64,000 nucleotides of DNA from Pelobates cultripes (lineage: Eukaryota > Chordata > Amphibia > Anura > Pelobatidae): NCBI GenBank assembly GCA_933207985.1, contig OW240913.1, positions 103,973,726 through 104,037,725 of the forward strand, given 5' to 3'. Shown here in pieces: positions 59,801 through 63,815 of the stretch. The translations under genes and the position numbers were made by a program. The notes under the pieces are model-generated. The model was not told the origin of the DNA, searched no databases, and worked only from the letters and a program-made list of their open reading frames with translations. Each line of letters starts with the position of its first letter. Position 1 is the stretch's first letter.

Positions 59801-62544
59801 CTGGTAAGAACACATTGAATATGCTGTGCAATTTTGGTTCTAAAGAAGGATATAATGGCACTAGAAAAAGTGCAGAGGCGGGCTACAAAATTAATAAAAG
59901 GAATGGAACATATCAGCTTTGAAGAAAGGTTAACAAATTTAAACCTATTTAGTTTAGAAAAACGTCGCCTGAGAGGGGTTATGATAACATTGTACAAATA
60001 TATTCAGGGCCAATACAAACCATTGTGTGGAAATCTATTCACAAACCGGACTTTACATAGGACACAAGTCCATGCGTTTAGACTGGAAGAAAGAAGATTT
60101 CGTCTAAGGCAAAGGAAAGGTTTTTTTTTTTTTTTACTGTAAGAACAATCAGGATGTGGAATTCTCTGCCTGAAGAAGTGGTTTTATCAGTCCATGCAGA
60201 TGTTCAAACAGCTACTAGATGCATACTTGCAAAAACAGAATATTCAAGGATATAATCTTTCAATGTAGGGTAATAACCGCTTGATCCATGGATAAATCTG
60301 ACTGCCATTCTGGGGTCAAGAAGGAATTTTTTTTTCCTAGTTTGTTGCAAAATTGTGCTTCAAACTGGGTTTTTTTGCCTTCTTTTGGATCAACCGCAAA
60401 AAACAAATGTGAGGAAGGCTGAACTTGATGGACGCAAGTCTCTTTTCAGCTATGTAACTATGTAATACATTGACCAGAAAATTTGTGTAGCACAGCTTGC
60501 ATCTTTTTGGAAAACGCTTTATTAAATGTATCTTTCTCCCCTGTGAAAGTATGTTGTGCCCACTAAAGAAGCAACAGTGTAGTGGAGTATTGTCAAATTG
60601 CAGTTTACTTTCCTCATATTGTGGCTTCTCATGCAGATTATGTATTAAAGAAGTTTAATTGCATATCATCCAGTTTGTGTTCTACCATACAAATGTGTGA
60701 AAACAACCCTCACTGATGAAAGTTGGGAGGGGTTAACACTTCTAGACAGTTGTAGCTCACCTACTTGTTAGTTTTATTTTTAGTTAGAAATAGATGGAAC
60801 ATTTAAAAAGACAAAAGCTATATTTTCCATAGTCTTAACATGTATAGCTTGTAGGAAAGACGAGACAGGGGGAATATGATAGAAACTTTTAAATACATAA
60901 AGGGAATCAACACAGTAAAGGAGGAGACTTTATCTAAAAGAAAAACTACCACCAGGGACTAATGAAAGTGTTTAGAAAATTAGGTAAACTAGATGGGCCA
61001 ACTGGTTCTTATCTGCCGTCACATTCTATGTTTCTATATTTATCTTTTCCAGATAGCTTTCCCTTTCCTAAATTTAGCTAGTTCCTCTTTTGTTTTGTTT
61101 TTCTATTGCAGTGAGTCTATTTCCTTTTGGAGGGGATACTAAAATTGGAGTATTGATATTCATTTAAATTTCACAAATGTTGCTTGTCCTTAAATACATA
61201 AAGGGAATTAACACATTAAGAGGAGACTATATTTACAAGAAGAAAAGGTACCACAACAAAAGGACATAGTCTTAAATTAGAGGGGCAAAGGTTTAAAAAT
61301 ATCAGGAAGTATTACTTTACTGAGAGGGTAGTGGATGCATGGAATAGTCTTCCAGCTGAAGTGGTAGAGGTGAACACAATGAGGGGAGTATAAGCATGCG
61401 TGGGATAGTCATAAGGCTATCCTAACTATAAGATAAGGCCAGGGACTAATGAAAGTATTTAGAAAAATGGGCAGTCTAGATGGGCGGAATGGTTCTAATC
61501 TGCCGTCTCATTCAATGTTTCTTAAATATTTAATATTGCAGAAGGTTCACTTTCCCAAATGTTTTACAAGCCTATATTTAACAAATCATATTTGTGAGGT
61601 GTAGAAATTTAAATGTAAAAATCCACCTCTATTTTACCCTACAAGCTATCAAACATGGTGATTTAATATTAGTGCACATGAATAGCACAAATACTTTCAA
61701 ATACGTAATTATTGCTCAAAGAGTGGCATATGTCGCATCTTGGAGTCTATGGAAATTACTTTGCATTTGAATTTGTTAAAAAAAATCAAAACATCCCCCT
61801 TTCCCTAACTGTACAACCTATCTCTAGTGTTTATGTAAACAGATTTGAGGTTTTTTTTTGGTTTTTTTTTTTAAAGTACATGCAGACGTTATTGCTTTTG
61901 CAGTACCTTGGCTAAGGAAACTACACATAAAAACTTGGAAAGAAAGATTGAACTTTTCAACAAACTATATTGTCCATCATAACTGTGGAAATGGGGCTTT
62001 GTTTCACTTTTTCTTCTTTTCTCGGGTGACAGTGTGTGCTTTTATTACACTTTACTATGTTTCACGGTATGTTTAATATCGCATGTCCTATTACGTGTCC
62101 ATATGTTTTGTGTATGAGTTTATTTCTTCATTTAATTTGTGGGAAGAGGGGCTAGTTTGTACCGATACTCTATTACACAGACCTGACCCAGATATCTTGT
62201 GTTTGTATTATGAACTGTATAGAGAGCTGTTTGTGGAAGTGCTTATGTAATGTCCTTTGTTTGGTGAATGGAGTGTTCCTTTCAAATCTGTAGTACCTCA
62301 GCTTGCTTGTGGAGCCCCACCCCCTACCTTATTAAAAAGTTCCTATTACAATAGAAAATACATGTTTTCTTTAGGGTTATATTAGTTACTAACTATCTCT
62401 TAGAGAAAAATTTGTGATATATTCTTATTTAAGATATCATTTCTTGTCTTGCAGACAGTCCACTCGCCTTCGGTGGTAAACCTTCCATCTTTGTTTGAAA
62501 AGAAGTACCATACCTTCAGCCGATCAACAACACACCTCATATAG
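5277..62544 (+). CDS. ect2: ect2, Rho guanine nucleotide exchange factor ECT2 (complete split gene)
   Basis: ECT2 is the RhoGEF that activates RhoA at the cell equator in anaphase. Its N-terminal BRCT repeats bind phosphorylated CYK4/RACGAP1 of centralspindlin, and the DH-PH module catalyses exchange. I joined 24 coding exons by hand. Every junction has AG/GT borders and matching phase, giving 913 residues plus a stop, against 914 in the long human form. Order seen: N-terminal leader, triple BRCT (about 45-335), basic nuclear localisation signals with CDK sites (356-445), DH (about 450-640), PH (about 660-795), polybasic cluster (about 820-855) and a tail ending STTHLI. Thr183 in CFTGF and Lys225 in GDKFR line up with the phosphopeptide-binding residues reported as T153 and K195 in the shorter human numbering. 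The start ATG has a favourable CACC context and lies 15 nt inside exon 2. No frameshift or premature stop was found. Identification rests on recalled family similarity, which is extensive. Confidence 0.97.
5709..5788 (+). CDS. ect2: ect2 exon 3: residues 43-69
   Basis: Eighty nucleotides encoding [13 protein letters not shown], the opening strand of the N-terminal BRCT-like unit (BRCT0). The acceptor is TACGTAG and the donor GAG|GTATTG. It leaves phase 0. Confidence 0.95.
5905..5997 (+). CDS. ect2: ect2 exon 4: residues 70-100, probable skippable exon
   Basis: Ninety-three nucleotides, phase 0 at both ends, encoding [12 protein letters not shown] and the rest of this part of BRCT0. The acceptor is TTTCCACAG and the donor ATG|GTATGG. 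Its 31 codons equal the difference between the recalled 914- and 883-residue human forms, so skipping here is a reasonable inference. Confidence 0.95.
6600..7508. mobile_element. ~910-bp DNA-transposon-like element with ~65-bp imperfect terminal inverted repeats
   Basis: The left end, ACAGCTGCAAATCTCTCCTC onward to CACAGACT (6601-6662), matches the reverse complement of the right end (7445-7508, AGTCTGGGC through GAGATTTGCAGCTTTT). The interior lacks a long open frame, so it is non-autonomous. Superfamily and target duplication are not settled. Confidence 0.65.
6856..6900. repeat. C10 tract facing G-rich tract, hairpin and G4-prone
   Basis: A run of ten C (6856-6865) is separated by ACCAATT from a 26-nt run of G broken only by A, A and T (6873-6898). 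It can pair with itself, and the G part fits a quadruplex pattern in the transcribed strand of intron 4. Confidence 0.8.
7510..8950. other. ect2: rest of intron 4, nothing recognised
   Basis: AT-rich with long poly-T and poly-A tracts (7891, 8268, 8594, 8829). No coding or mobile-element signal that I can support. Confidence 0.5.
8955..9137 (+). CDS. ect2: ect2 exon 5: residues 101-161
   Basis: Encodes [14 protein letters not shown] and [11 protein letters not shown], completing BRCT0 and leading into BRCT1. The acceptor is unusual: a purine stretch separates the CTCTCTTCT tract from AG 8953-8954. A second AG at 8956-8957 would drop one codon in frame, so NAGNAG-like variation is possible. 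The donor is GAG|GTATGT. Confidence 0.93.
9705..9794 (+). CDS. ect2: ect2 exon 6: residues 162-191 (BRCT1)
   Basis: Thirty codons beginning [11 protein letters not shown] and containing [12 protein letters not shown], the first strand and phosphate-binding loop of BRCT1. Thr183 is the presumed phosphate-contacting residue. Acceptor TATTCTAG, donor TTG|GTAAGA, phase 0. Confidence 0.96.
10165..10272 (+). CDS. ect2: ect2 exon 7: residues 192-227 (BRCT1)
   Basis: Thirty-six codons with the BRCT core [12 protein letters not shown] and SKVTHLIAN. The conserved GG and the Lys225 pocket residue are present. The acceptor is TTTCTAG. The donor GTGCGT is weak compared with the other sites in the gene. 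Confidence 0.95.
10780..11175. repeat. dispersed repeat of family E, copy 1
   Basis: Contains GAGCACCACCATCTTCTTTC, CTCCTGGTACTTAAGAACCAGG and GTTGGAATTTCACTGAATTT. The same segments recur near 31155-31330 and 49930-50295. No coding capacity. Boundaries are approximate. Confidence 0.55.
11493..11785. mobile_element. hAT-type foldback MITE, 293 bp, with 8-bp target duplication
   Basis: The termini are TAGTGATGTC and GACATCACTA. Nearly the whole element is an inverted repeat: the left arm (11493 to about 11620) is mirrored by the right arm (about 11665-11785), including CAGTCAGCAGACACATTCCA and its complement. It is flanked on both sides by TTGAAGAG (11485-11492 and 11786-11793). An 8-bp duplication is the hAT signature. 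Non-autonomous. Confidence 0.9.
12110..12586 (+). repeat. TTAA MITE of family D, copy in intron 7
   Basis: Shares CTACATTACAGCCTAGGGAT and TTTCCTCATAGAGCTGCATT with the copies at 18657 and 50567, and ends CAGGAATACGTGTTTGTGTT through CCTTTAA. The left end is degraded. Confidence 0.65.
12998..13319. repeat. TTAA MITE, 322 bp
   Basis: Begins TTAAAGGAACACT and ends CTTTAGTGTCCCTTTAA with TTAA at both borders. Inside, GCTGCACCTTTTCCGTGGAA and following sequence look like unrelated cargo. Confidence 0.65.
13519..13592 (+). CDS. ect2: ect2 exon 8: residues 228-252
   Basis: Encodes [20 protein letters not shown], including the conserved BRCT1 tryptophan. Acceptor TCTTTTAG; donor CT|GTAAGT in phase 2, completed by the first base of exon 9. 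Confidence 0.96.
14211..14341 (+). CDS. ect2: ect2 exon 9: residues 252-296 (start of BRCT2)
   Basis: Encodes [13 protein letters not shown], then [19 protein letters not shown], the first strand of BRCT2, and EEMTEMQ. Acceptor TCTATTACAG; donor G|GTATTG in phase 1. The following intron is 7.6 kb. Confidence 0.96.
14960..17030 (+). mobile_element. DIRS-like retrotransposon remnant (gag-like and reverse transcriptase pieces)
   Basis: A gag-like reading at 15232-15425 includes [20 protein letters not shown] and [21 protein letters not shown] reverse-transcriptase-like reading at 16118-16475 includes [18 protein letters not shown], a degraded DLKDA block and [11 protein letters not shown], where YLDD is the YxDD active-site box. 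RME and DDW next to YLDD are typical of DIRS elements, which are common in amphibians. Stops and frameshifts interrupt all frames. No ends or tyrosine recombinase were identified. It lies in intron 9. Confidence 0.65.
17905..18375 (-). repeat. TTAA MITE of family B, 471 bp, GC-rich
   Basis: TTAAAGGACCACTCTAGGCA at the left and GGCACTATAGTGGTCCTTTAA at the right, with TTAA borders at 17905 and 18372. The interior holds several perfect short palindromes (for example AACCCATTTGTTCATAAACA facing its complement) and a GC-rich core. It is the reverse orientation of the copy at 29843. Confidence 0.85.
18657..19197 (+). repeat. TTAA MITE of family D, ~540 bp
   Basis: Starts TTAAAGGGACACTATAGTCA and ends with GGGTCAGGAATACATGTTTG and CCTTTAA. 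Close relatives are at 50567 (same orientation) and at 25566 and 57167 (opposite). Confidence 0.8.
19555..20125 (+). mobile_element. L1-like LINE fragment
   Basis: Near 19710-19760 one frame reads AHVWWKFP, matching the HxWWxCP block near the end of L1-type ORF2. Downstream frames give [12 protein letters not shown]. Several stops are present. Remnant in intron 9. Confidence 0.5.
20646..20806. repeat. (TA)n/(TATG)n microsatellite, ~160 bp
   Basis: Long TATA runs interspersed with TGTATATG units. The Tyr/Ile-rich open frames over it are artefacts. Confidence 0.97.
20807..21945. other. ect2: end of intron 9, nothing recognised
   Basis: AT-rich sequence leading to exon 10, with a short degraded MITE-like stretch near 21590-21670 (ATTCAATTAGATGAAATGGT then TATAGTGCC). 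No gene. Confidence 0.45.
21951..22066 (+). CDS. ect2: ect2 exon 10: residues 296-334 (BRCT2)
   Basis: Encodes the BRCT2 core with [16 protein letters not shown] and KKLYVVKQE. Acceptor AATTTTTAG, donor GAG|GTAAAC, phase 0 at the end. Confidence 0.96.
22152..22214 (+). CDS. ect2: ect2 exon 11: residues 335-355 (end of BRCT2)
   Basis: Twenty-one codons, [20 protein letters not shown] then K, carrying the terminal BRCT2 tryptophan motif. Only 85 nt separate it from exon 10. Acceptor TTTTTAATAG, donor AAG|GTATGT. Confidence 0.96.
22296..22518 (+). CDS. ect2: ect2 exon 12: residues 356-430, NLS and CDK-site linker
   Basis: Encodes the regulatory linker. NTPNS (Thr372) corresponds to the CDK1 site called T341 in short-isoform numbering. 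RKKRRLK and PPRKRP are the two basic halves of the nuclear localisation signal, which keeps ECT2 nuclear until mitosis. [14 protein letters not shown] follows. Acceptor CTTTCAG, donor CAG|GTAACT, phase 1. Confidence 0.96.
22519..24493. other. ect2: intron 12, no gene seen
   Basis: About 2 kb of AT-rich sequence. A segment at 23690-23760 repeats ATAGACTGTGGGACAGAATC-like text twice (about 23692 and 23738), a small local duplication. Otherwise nothing is supported. Confidence 0.5.
24494..24630 (+). CDS. ect2: ect2 exon 13: residues 430-475, Polo-docking segment and start of DH
   Basis: Encodes the linker ending [15 protein letters not shown], then [10 protein letters not shown], which is DH conserved region 1. 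Thr443 matches the CDK1 site called T412 in short-isoform numbering, but the residue before it is His (CAC at 24529-24531) where I recall Ser in human. Acceptor GCTTTTCAG, donor CAG|GTAAAA. Confidence 0.96.
24826..24945 (+). CDS. ect2: ect2 exon 14: residues 476-515 (DH)
   Basis: Forty codons covering the second DH helix, with [20 protein letters not shown]. Acceptor TATTTTCAG, donor AAG|GTACTT, phase 0 at both ends. Confidence 0.96.
25071..25139 (+). CDS. ect2: ect2 exon 15: residues 516-538 (DH)
   Basis: Twenty-three codons with [10 protein letters not shown]. Acceptor GTTTTTTCAG, donor TAT|GTGAGT. It is 125 nt downstream of exon 14. Confidence 0.95.
25566..26138 (-). repeat. TTAA MITE of family D, reverse orientation
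   Basis: Left part has CCTGACCCTATAGTGCTCCT and TTAA at 25594. The right end is GGTGACTATAGTGTCCTTTTAA with TTAA at 26135. It is the reverse complement of the 18657 and 50567 copies. The left boundary is uncertain because two end-like motifs are adjacent. Confidence 0.75.
26767..26877 (+). CDS. ect2: ect2 exon 16: residues 539-575 (DH)
   Basis: Encodes [18 protein letters not shown] and [11 protein letters not shown], the central DH helices. Acceptor CTTTTCAG, donor AAG|GTATGC, phase 0. Confidence 0.96.
27394..28480. other. intron 16 repeat-derived stretch, family unresolved
   Basis: Opens with MITE-like AAAGGGTTGCTTCAACCACC. It then has a poly-T block and a moderately GC-rich CpG-bearing section (about 28080-28470). 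No frame shows a family I recognise. Confidence 0.4.
28765..28833 (+). repeat. terminal fragment of a family D MITE
   Basis: AACACTATAGGATCAGGAAT, then the mirrored TTCCTAACCCTATAGTG, then CTTTAA. This is the hairpin-forming right end seen in the full copies. Confidence 0.7.
29064..29160 (+). CDS. ect2: ect2 exon 17: residues 576-608 (DH catalytic helix)
   Basis: Encodes [17 protein letters not shown], the most conserved RhoGEF helix, which contacts the GTPase. Acceptor CTTTTTAG, donor G|GTAACT in phase 1. The exchange core has no substitution I would expect to inactivate it. Confidence 0.97.
29278..29359 (+). CDS. ect2: ect2 exon 18: residues 608-635 (end of DH)
   Basis: Encodes [12 protein letters not shown] and SLREVMT. 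The acceptor TTTTGTAG lies 117 nt after exon 17; the donor AC|GTAAGT leaves phase 2. Confidence 0.96.
29424..29501 (-). repeat. 78-bp TTAA MITE, reverse copy
   Basis: AACCCCTTAAGGACCAAACT to GTCCTTAAGGGGTTAA, the reverse complement of the copies at 30560 and 35404. It follows a 22-nt poly-T tract. Confidence 0.9.
29843..30330 (+). repeat. TTAA MITE of family B, 488 bp, GC-rich
   Basis: TTAAAGGACCACTATAGTGC at the left, AGAGTGGTCCTTTAA at the right. Internal palindromes include GCACTATAG pairs, GAAAGCATTTACAATGCTTTC, and CACTGTGAAAATCACAGTG. Inverted relative to the copy at 17905. Confidence 0.88.
30560..30637 (+). repeat. 78-bp TTAA MITE
   Basis: TTAACCCCTTAAGGACACAT to GTCCTTAAGGGGTTAA. 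The TTAA borders and 16-bp inverted ends suggest a piggyBac-like non-autonomous element; this is inference. Confidence 0.9.
30993..31071 (+). CDS. ect2: ect2 exon 19: residues 635-661 (DH-PH junction)
   Basis: Encodes [19 protein letters not shown] and the segment to CP at the DH-PH junction. Acceptor TAACCTACAG, donor CCA|GTAAGT, ending in phase 0. Confidence 0.96.
31150..31440 (-). repeat. dispersed repeat of family E, copy 2
   Basis: AAAGCGGCTCTGTCAC at 31157 is the complement of the family end near 50285. It also carries GCAGCTGCCGCCATGTTCTC. Boundaries are approximate. Confidence 0.5.
32363..32482 (+). CDS. ect2: ect2 exon 20: residues 662-701 (PH start)
   Basis: Encodes [15 protein letters not shown], then [14 protein letters not shown], the first PH strands. 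Acceptor TATTATAG, donor GAG|GTAAGG. A 16.4-kb intron carrying the retroviral insertion follows, inside the PH coding region. Confidence 0.97.
33071..34335. mobile_element. TIR element carrying an expanded minisatellite
   Basis: The left end CCGTATTTTTCGCTCCATAA (followed by GACGCACC) is inverted at the right end (TGCATCTTATGGAGCGAAAA followed by ATACAGT). The right end is itself a hairpin: TTCGCTCCATAAGACA at 34262 faces it. The interior is almost entirely minisatellite. It resembles a widespread vertebrate DNA-element terminus that I cannot name with certainty. Confidence 0.7.
33150..34150. repeat. minisatellite, ~27-bp unit, ~1 kb
   Basis: About 35-40 imperfect copies of CCCCCTCCCCTCGTCCCATA plus GTGTTTT. 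The units around 33268-33350 are near-perfect at 27 bp; others range from about 22 to 31. Strong strand asymmetry: pyrimidine-rich on +, purine-rich on -. A unit length divisible by three explains the long Gly-rich open frames on the minus strand. Confidence 0.95.
34460..35400. other. ect2: intron 20 segment, nothing recognised
   Basis: AT-rich sequence with no coding or transposon signal I can support. Confidence 0.45.
35404..35481 (+). repeat. 78-bp TTAA MITE
   Basis: TTAA at 35404 and 35478 with the same inverted ends as the copy at 30560. The two differ at only a few positions. Confidence 0.92.
35816..36203 (+). repeat. TTAA MITE of family B, short variant (388 bp)
   Basis: TTAAAGGACCACTATAGTGT to GACTAGTGGTCCTTTAA. 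Diverged from the 29843 copy, with the palindromic middle reduced. It sits inside an AT-rich segment whose flanks (AAAGTGCAAAGTATCC and AAAGTGCATTCT) look like one interrupted repeat. Confidence 0.8.
36610..36703. repeat. terminal fragment of a TTAA MITE
   Basis: CACCCAGACCACTTAATTTA with its mirrored GTGAAGTGGTCAGGGTGCC and the end GTGTTCCTTTAA. The left boundary is unclear. Confidence 0.6.
36704..37945. other. intron 20 segment, probable unclassified repeat
   Basis: Moderately GC-rich compared with its surroundings and without a recognisable frame. It may be retroelement noncoding sequence, but no termini or motifs support a family. Confidence 0.35.
37946..38346 (+). repeat. TTAA MITE (family B-like), interrupted by the retroviral insertion
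   Basis: TTAAAGGCACACTATAGGCA start, GGATGTCCTCACGCTATGCA and GGGACATCAGCGCTTGG inside. The endogenous retrovirus begins 4 bp after its CTTTTA end. A related copy lies beyond the other LTR. Confidence 0.7.
38351..39264 (-). repeat. 3' LTR of the endogenous retrovirus (element orientation)
   Basis: 914 bp. Read on the minus strand, a TATAAAT box lies at 38734-38740 and an AATAAA at 38543-38548, giving a U3-R-U5 order. It differs from the other LTR by about one substitution and three small indels (near 38757, 38817, 38971 and 39064). Confidence 0.93.
39265..42640 (-). pseudogene. envelope-like region of the endogenous retrovirus, broken
   Basis: Downstream of the integrase remnant in element orientation. 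Short minus-strand open frames lie at 42441-42638 (one hydrophobic leader or anchor segment near its start), 41614-41916, 40830-41078, 39947-40195 and 39526-39876, separated by stops and frameshifts. The position and the hydrophobic leader suggest env, as does a run of Cys-containing sequence near 41520-41600. No furin site or fusion peptide is asserted. Clearly non-functional. Confidence 0.5.
43400..43640 (-). pseudogene. integrase-core remnant of the endogenous retrovirus
   Basis: On the minus strand a run of about 40 codons has the integrase core signature, including [14 protein letters not shown] near 43535-43580 and, in another frame, DGGPALTAK near 43405-43435. Adjacent TGA and TAA stops (about 43450-43456) and a frameshift separate the two. 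The position expected for the first catalytic Asp appears substituted. Possible further pol debris extends to about 44220. Confidence 0.7.
44220..47040. other. AT-rich, frame-poor block inside the endogenous retrovirus
   Basis: About 2.8 kb where gag and most of pol would be expected. No minus-strand open frame of 60 codons is present and I see no gag or reverse transcriptase motif. Contains TTA-rich low-complexity stretches (44495, 44985-45020). It may be acquired or heavily decayed sequence. Confidence 0.55.
47200..47217 (-). other. retroviral primer-binding site, tRNA-Arg type
   Basis: The minus strand reads TGGCGACCACGAAGGGAC, 2 nt from the LTR edge. The plus strand, GTCCCTTCGTGGTCGCCA, equals the 3' end plus CCA of vertebrate tRNA-Arg (CCG anticodon) as I recall it. 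Confidence 0.85.
47220..48127 (-). repeat. 5' LTR of the endogenous retrovirus (element orientation)
   Basis: 908 bp. TATAAAT on the minus strand at 47603-47609 and AATAAA at 47412-47417. Transcription from it would run leftwards, antisense to ect2. Confidence 0.93.
48132..48641 (+). repeat. TTAA MITE (family B-like) flanking the retrovirus
   Basis: CCTCTAGTGGCTGTCTATCA facing its complement, GGATTTCCTCACGCTATG, GGAAAGCATTGATTAACGCT and GGGACATCGGCGCTGG parallel the copy at 37946. The end is GAGAGTCCCTTTAA at 48641. Confidence 0.7.
48877..49015 (+). CDS. ect2: ect2 exon 21: residues 702-748 (PH)
   Basis: Encodes [33 protein letters not shown] and RETE. The acceptor is ATTTCAG. The donor G|GTCAGT in phase 1 lacks A at +3 but matches the next exon. 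PH domain of the membrane-binding module. Confidence 0.96.
49016..49920. other. ect2: start of intron 21, nothing recognised
   Basis: AT-rich. Two short open frames here have no recognisable similarity. Confidence 0.45.
49930..50295. repeat. dispersed repeat of family E, copy 3
   Basis: GCAGGAGCCGCCATGATCTT, CTCTTCCACTTCCAGGAGCC and TGTTGGAATTTCACTGAAAT, ending GGGGATGACAAAGCCACTTTAA. The terminal motif is the complement of the start of copy 2. Confidence 0.6.
50567..51160 (+). repeat. TTAA MITE of family D, full-length (594 bp)
   Basis: TTAAAGGGACACTATAGTCA to CCCTATAGTGATGCTTTAA with TTAA at 50567 and 51157. The right end has the mirrored CACTATAGGGTCAGGAA and TTCTTGACCCTATAGTG pair. Confidence 0.88.
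51161..52355. other. intron 21 segment, repeat-like but unclassified
   Basis: The stretch 51380-52060 is more GC-rich than its surroundings and has no recognisable frame. It could be transposon noncoding sequence. No termini were found. Confidence 0.35.
52359..52588. repeat. TTAA MITE, short (230 bp)
   Basis: TTAAAGGAACACTATAGTGT start, GGCGTTTCCACTTTAA end. Probably an internally deleted relative of family D. Confidence 0.6.
53243..53397 (+). CDS. ect2: ect2 exon 22: residues 748-799 (PH end)
   Basis: Encodes [18 protein letters not shown], then [18 protein letters not shown], the terminal PH strand and helix. Acceptor ATATTTGCAG, donor GCT|GTAAGT. Confidence 0.97.
53398..55181. other. ect2: intron 22, nothing recognised
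   Basis: AT-rich with poly-T tracts near 54722 and 54802. No gene or mobile element supported. Confidence 0.5.
55182..55289 (+). CDS. ect2: ect2 exon 23: residues 800-835 (start of polybasic region)
   Basis: Encodes [18 protein letters not shown] and [13 protein letters not shown]. It is the first half of the polybasic cluster that helps ECT2 bind the plasma membrane in anaphase. Acceptor TTTTTTGTAG, donor AAA|GTAAGT. Confidence 0.96.
55290..56185. other. ect2: intron 23, nothing recognised
   Basis: AT-rich, with C-runs near 55396 and 55660. No supported coding signal. Confidence 0.5.
56186..56332 (+). CDS. ect2: ect2 exon 24: residues 836-884 (polybasic region and Ser-rich tail)
   Basis: Encodes [19 protein letters not shown]. 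Thr845-Pro corresponds to the mitotic CDK1 site near T815 in short numbering, which controls membrane binding. A Ser/Gly-rich stretch ending MSSTTSLA follows. Acceptor TATTTGTAG, donor GCA|GTGAGT, phase 0. Confidence 0.95.
57167..57801 (-). repeat. TTAA MITE of family D, reverse orientation (635 bp)
   Basis: TTAAAGGATCACTATTGGGT to GGACTATAGTGTCCCTTTAA with TTAA at both borders. Shares GATTGGCTGAGACTGACA and GAGGAAAGTTCATTGTCTGC with the copy at 25566. Confidence 0.88.
58283..58558 (+). CDS. ect2: ect2 exon 25: in-frame cassette or alternative terminal exon
   Basis: After the acceptor CCTGTTTATAG the upstream frame stays open for 91 codons to TGA at 58556-58558. A donor inside it, TCT|GTAAGA at 58535, would make a 252-nt exon (84 codons) that is phase 0 on both sides and joins exon 26 in frame, giving 997 residues. 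If the donor is not used, the protein ends VRKEPLL with an AATAAA at 58925-58930 downstream. The product is disordered and rich in Ser/Pro, with [15 protein letters not shown] and PGSPSSPMP. Direct joining of exons 24 and 26 matches the human tail as I recall it, so this exon is probably optional. I do not recognise it from human ECT2. Confidence 0.7.
   Translation: MTRCSSAININGPAKHANVQRSNSLDGSSLSPRSRAILCPGSPSSPMPHNGPLSKVQTVPHITVNCDQQREQGNRISCNNKSLSVRKEPLL
59461..60475 (+). mobile_element. CR1-like LINE, 3' part of ORF2 and 3' tail
   Basis: One frame reads [40 protein letters not shown] and [10 protein letters not shown], meets a TGA at 59816-59818, then continues in the same frame with [16 protein letters not shown] and [10 protein letters not shown]. 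This is the C-terminal part of a CR1/L2-group reverse transcriptase protein. The tail ends GGACGCAAGTCTCTTTTCAG and CTATGTAACTATGTAA. 5'-truncated and inactive, in intron 25. Confidence 0.85.
60850..61055 (+). mobile_element. CR1/L2-like LINE 3' tail fragment 1
   Basis: ACTTTTAAATACATAAAGGG, GACTAATGAAAGTGTTTAG and CTTATCTGCCGTCACATTCT then ATGTTTCTAT, the terminal sequence of a LINE 3' end. Truncated. Confidence 0.7.
61187..61532 (+). mobile_element. CR1/L2-like LINE 3' tail fragment 2
   Basis: A longer copy of the same tail. A frame near 61300-61370 reads [20 protein letters not shown], the typical end of the LINE protein, then GATGGGCGGAATGGTTCTAA and CTGCCGTCTCATTC. Same strand as fragment 1. 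Confidence 0.75.
61533..62454. other. ect2: end of intron 25, nothing recognised
   Basis: AT-rich sequence ending in the exon 26 acceptor. No gene supported. Confidence 0.5.
62455..62544 (+). CDS. ect2: ect2 exon 26: C-terminal residues 885-913 and stop
   Basis: Encodes [19 protein letters not shown] and FSRSTTHLI with the stop TAG at 62542-62544. The conserved STTHLI end fixes the frame. Acceptor TTGTCTTGCAG. Confidence 0.97.
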   Translation, partial: TVHSPSVVNLPSLFEKKYHTFSRSTTHLI

Positions 62545-63815
62545 GAAATGTTAGTTCCTGCTTTAAATGACAAAACAGCTGGCTGTTCTTAAAGACTTGG
62601 TAGTTCCAATATGGTACTCATGGGTAGCACTTCATAGCAGCTTGCAAGTAAAATGAAGTTTAAAGAAAATGTCTAAGAAGCTGCCTTGGGTGGACTGTAA
62701 AGACTTAATCTGCACAAGTGGCACATTGGTTGTGTTCTTTTCTCTTTAACATTGCTTTGTGTGTTATATATGTTTTTATGTCAGACCTTGATCCATGCAT
62801 GTTTACATGGGTCTTTAAACAATGTCAATGTCTCAGTGCTTTTTGGATTATTTGAAACCATATTTGATCTGTTTACTGTAATTTGATTAAATCATGAGCT
62901 GAATATTAATATTTCAATCTTTAAATATGAAAATGATCAAACTATCACTGTGGTGTGGTGAATTATGAAGGTATTTTTAATACTGACAATTCCCCATTCT
63001 GTAAGGATCTCATTTCTAGTTGTTACTTAAGCATTCTGCTAGTCTCAAGGCATTAGTAAAAATGTATTGTAATTTTCGGTGGGCAAAGTGTATTGCAGTC
63101 TGCAGTAAAGTTGTTACTGCTTGTAATTGAATCCTGAAAACGACCATGGTATCTTCAGAAAGTAAAGTCTTCCATCCTGCTTTGGTTACAGGGTATGTAC
63201 GGAAAAAGCATCCTCTTTAAGATAGAACGTATTTCAGGATTTTAATTATCTGGCATATTGTCAATTCATATAGTGACAGGTATAACTGGCGTATTTGTGA
63301 ACCGTATGAATAGCTATAATAATGGAAAATTTAAAAAAATTGAACATTCAACATTTTTAAAGGCTTGGTTTGTGTCAGGAGAAAAAAAATTCTGACTCCC
63401 TTTAAAATACAAAGTCAGATTCTACCTTGCAATTAGGAAATGACTTCTTGTCTTCAGATATTTTAAGGTGTTTGGATTTTAAACAATTTATACATATTTA
63501 TTTATAGCCAAAATGTGGCTTTTAATGCAAGAAAATTGTGTTTCTGATTCTCATTGTACTTGTAACACTAATTTTTTTTTTTTTTCGTTTTCTACTGTAA
63601 TTTTGATGTCTCTTGAGTAAAACCTGAAATTTGGTATTTGACACAGGTATTCATTAGTCTCAAAATACAGAATTTTGTGAGGGGCAAGCTTATTGAAGCA
63701 GTTTGCATTCATAAAAACTAACTTGTATGTAAATAAACGTATAAAACACTTGTTTTTGCTTTTGTTTCTTTGGTAGAATCCTCTTTGCACAATAAATCTG
63801 CTGCTATTGTTTACA
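62545..63815 (+). other. ect2: ect2 3' untranslated region
   Basis: About 1.27 kb of AT-rich sequence after the stop without recognised repeats. AATAAA occurs at 63732-63737 and 63791-63796; cleavage is expected shortly after the second. The end coordinate is approximate. An ATTTATTTATAG stretch near 63497 resembles an AU-rich instability element. Confidence 0.75.
63732..63796 (+). terminator. ect2: tandem polyadenylation signals of ect2
   Basis: Two canonical AATAAA hexamers 59 bp apart (63732 and 63791). The more distal is followed by a T/G-containing stretch, CTGCTATTGTTTACAGTG. Confidence 0.7.

Noticed and set aside
59471..60142. Two plus-strand frames of about 100 codons, considered as a host gene
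   Set aside because: They are one LINE reverse-transcriptase frame split by a stop codon, followed by a LINE 3' tail.
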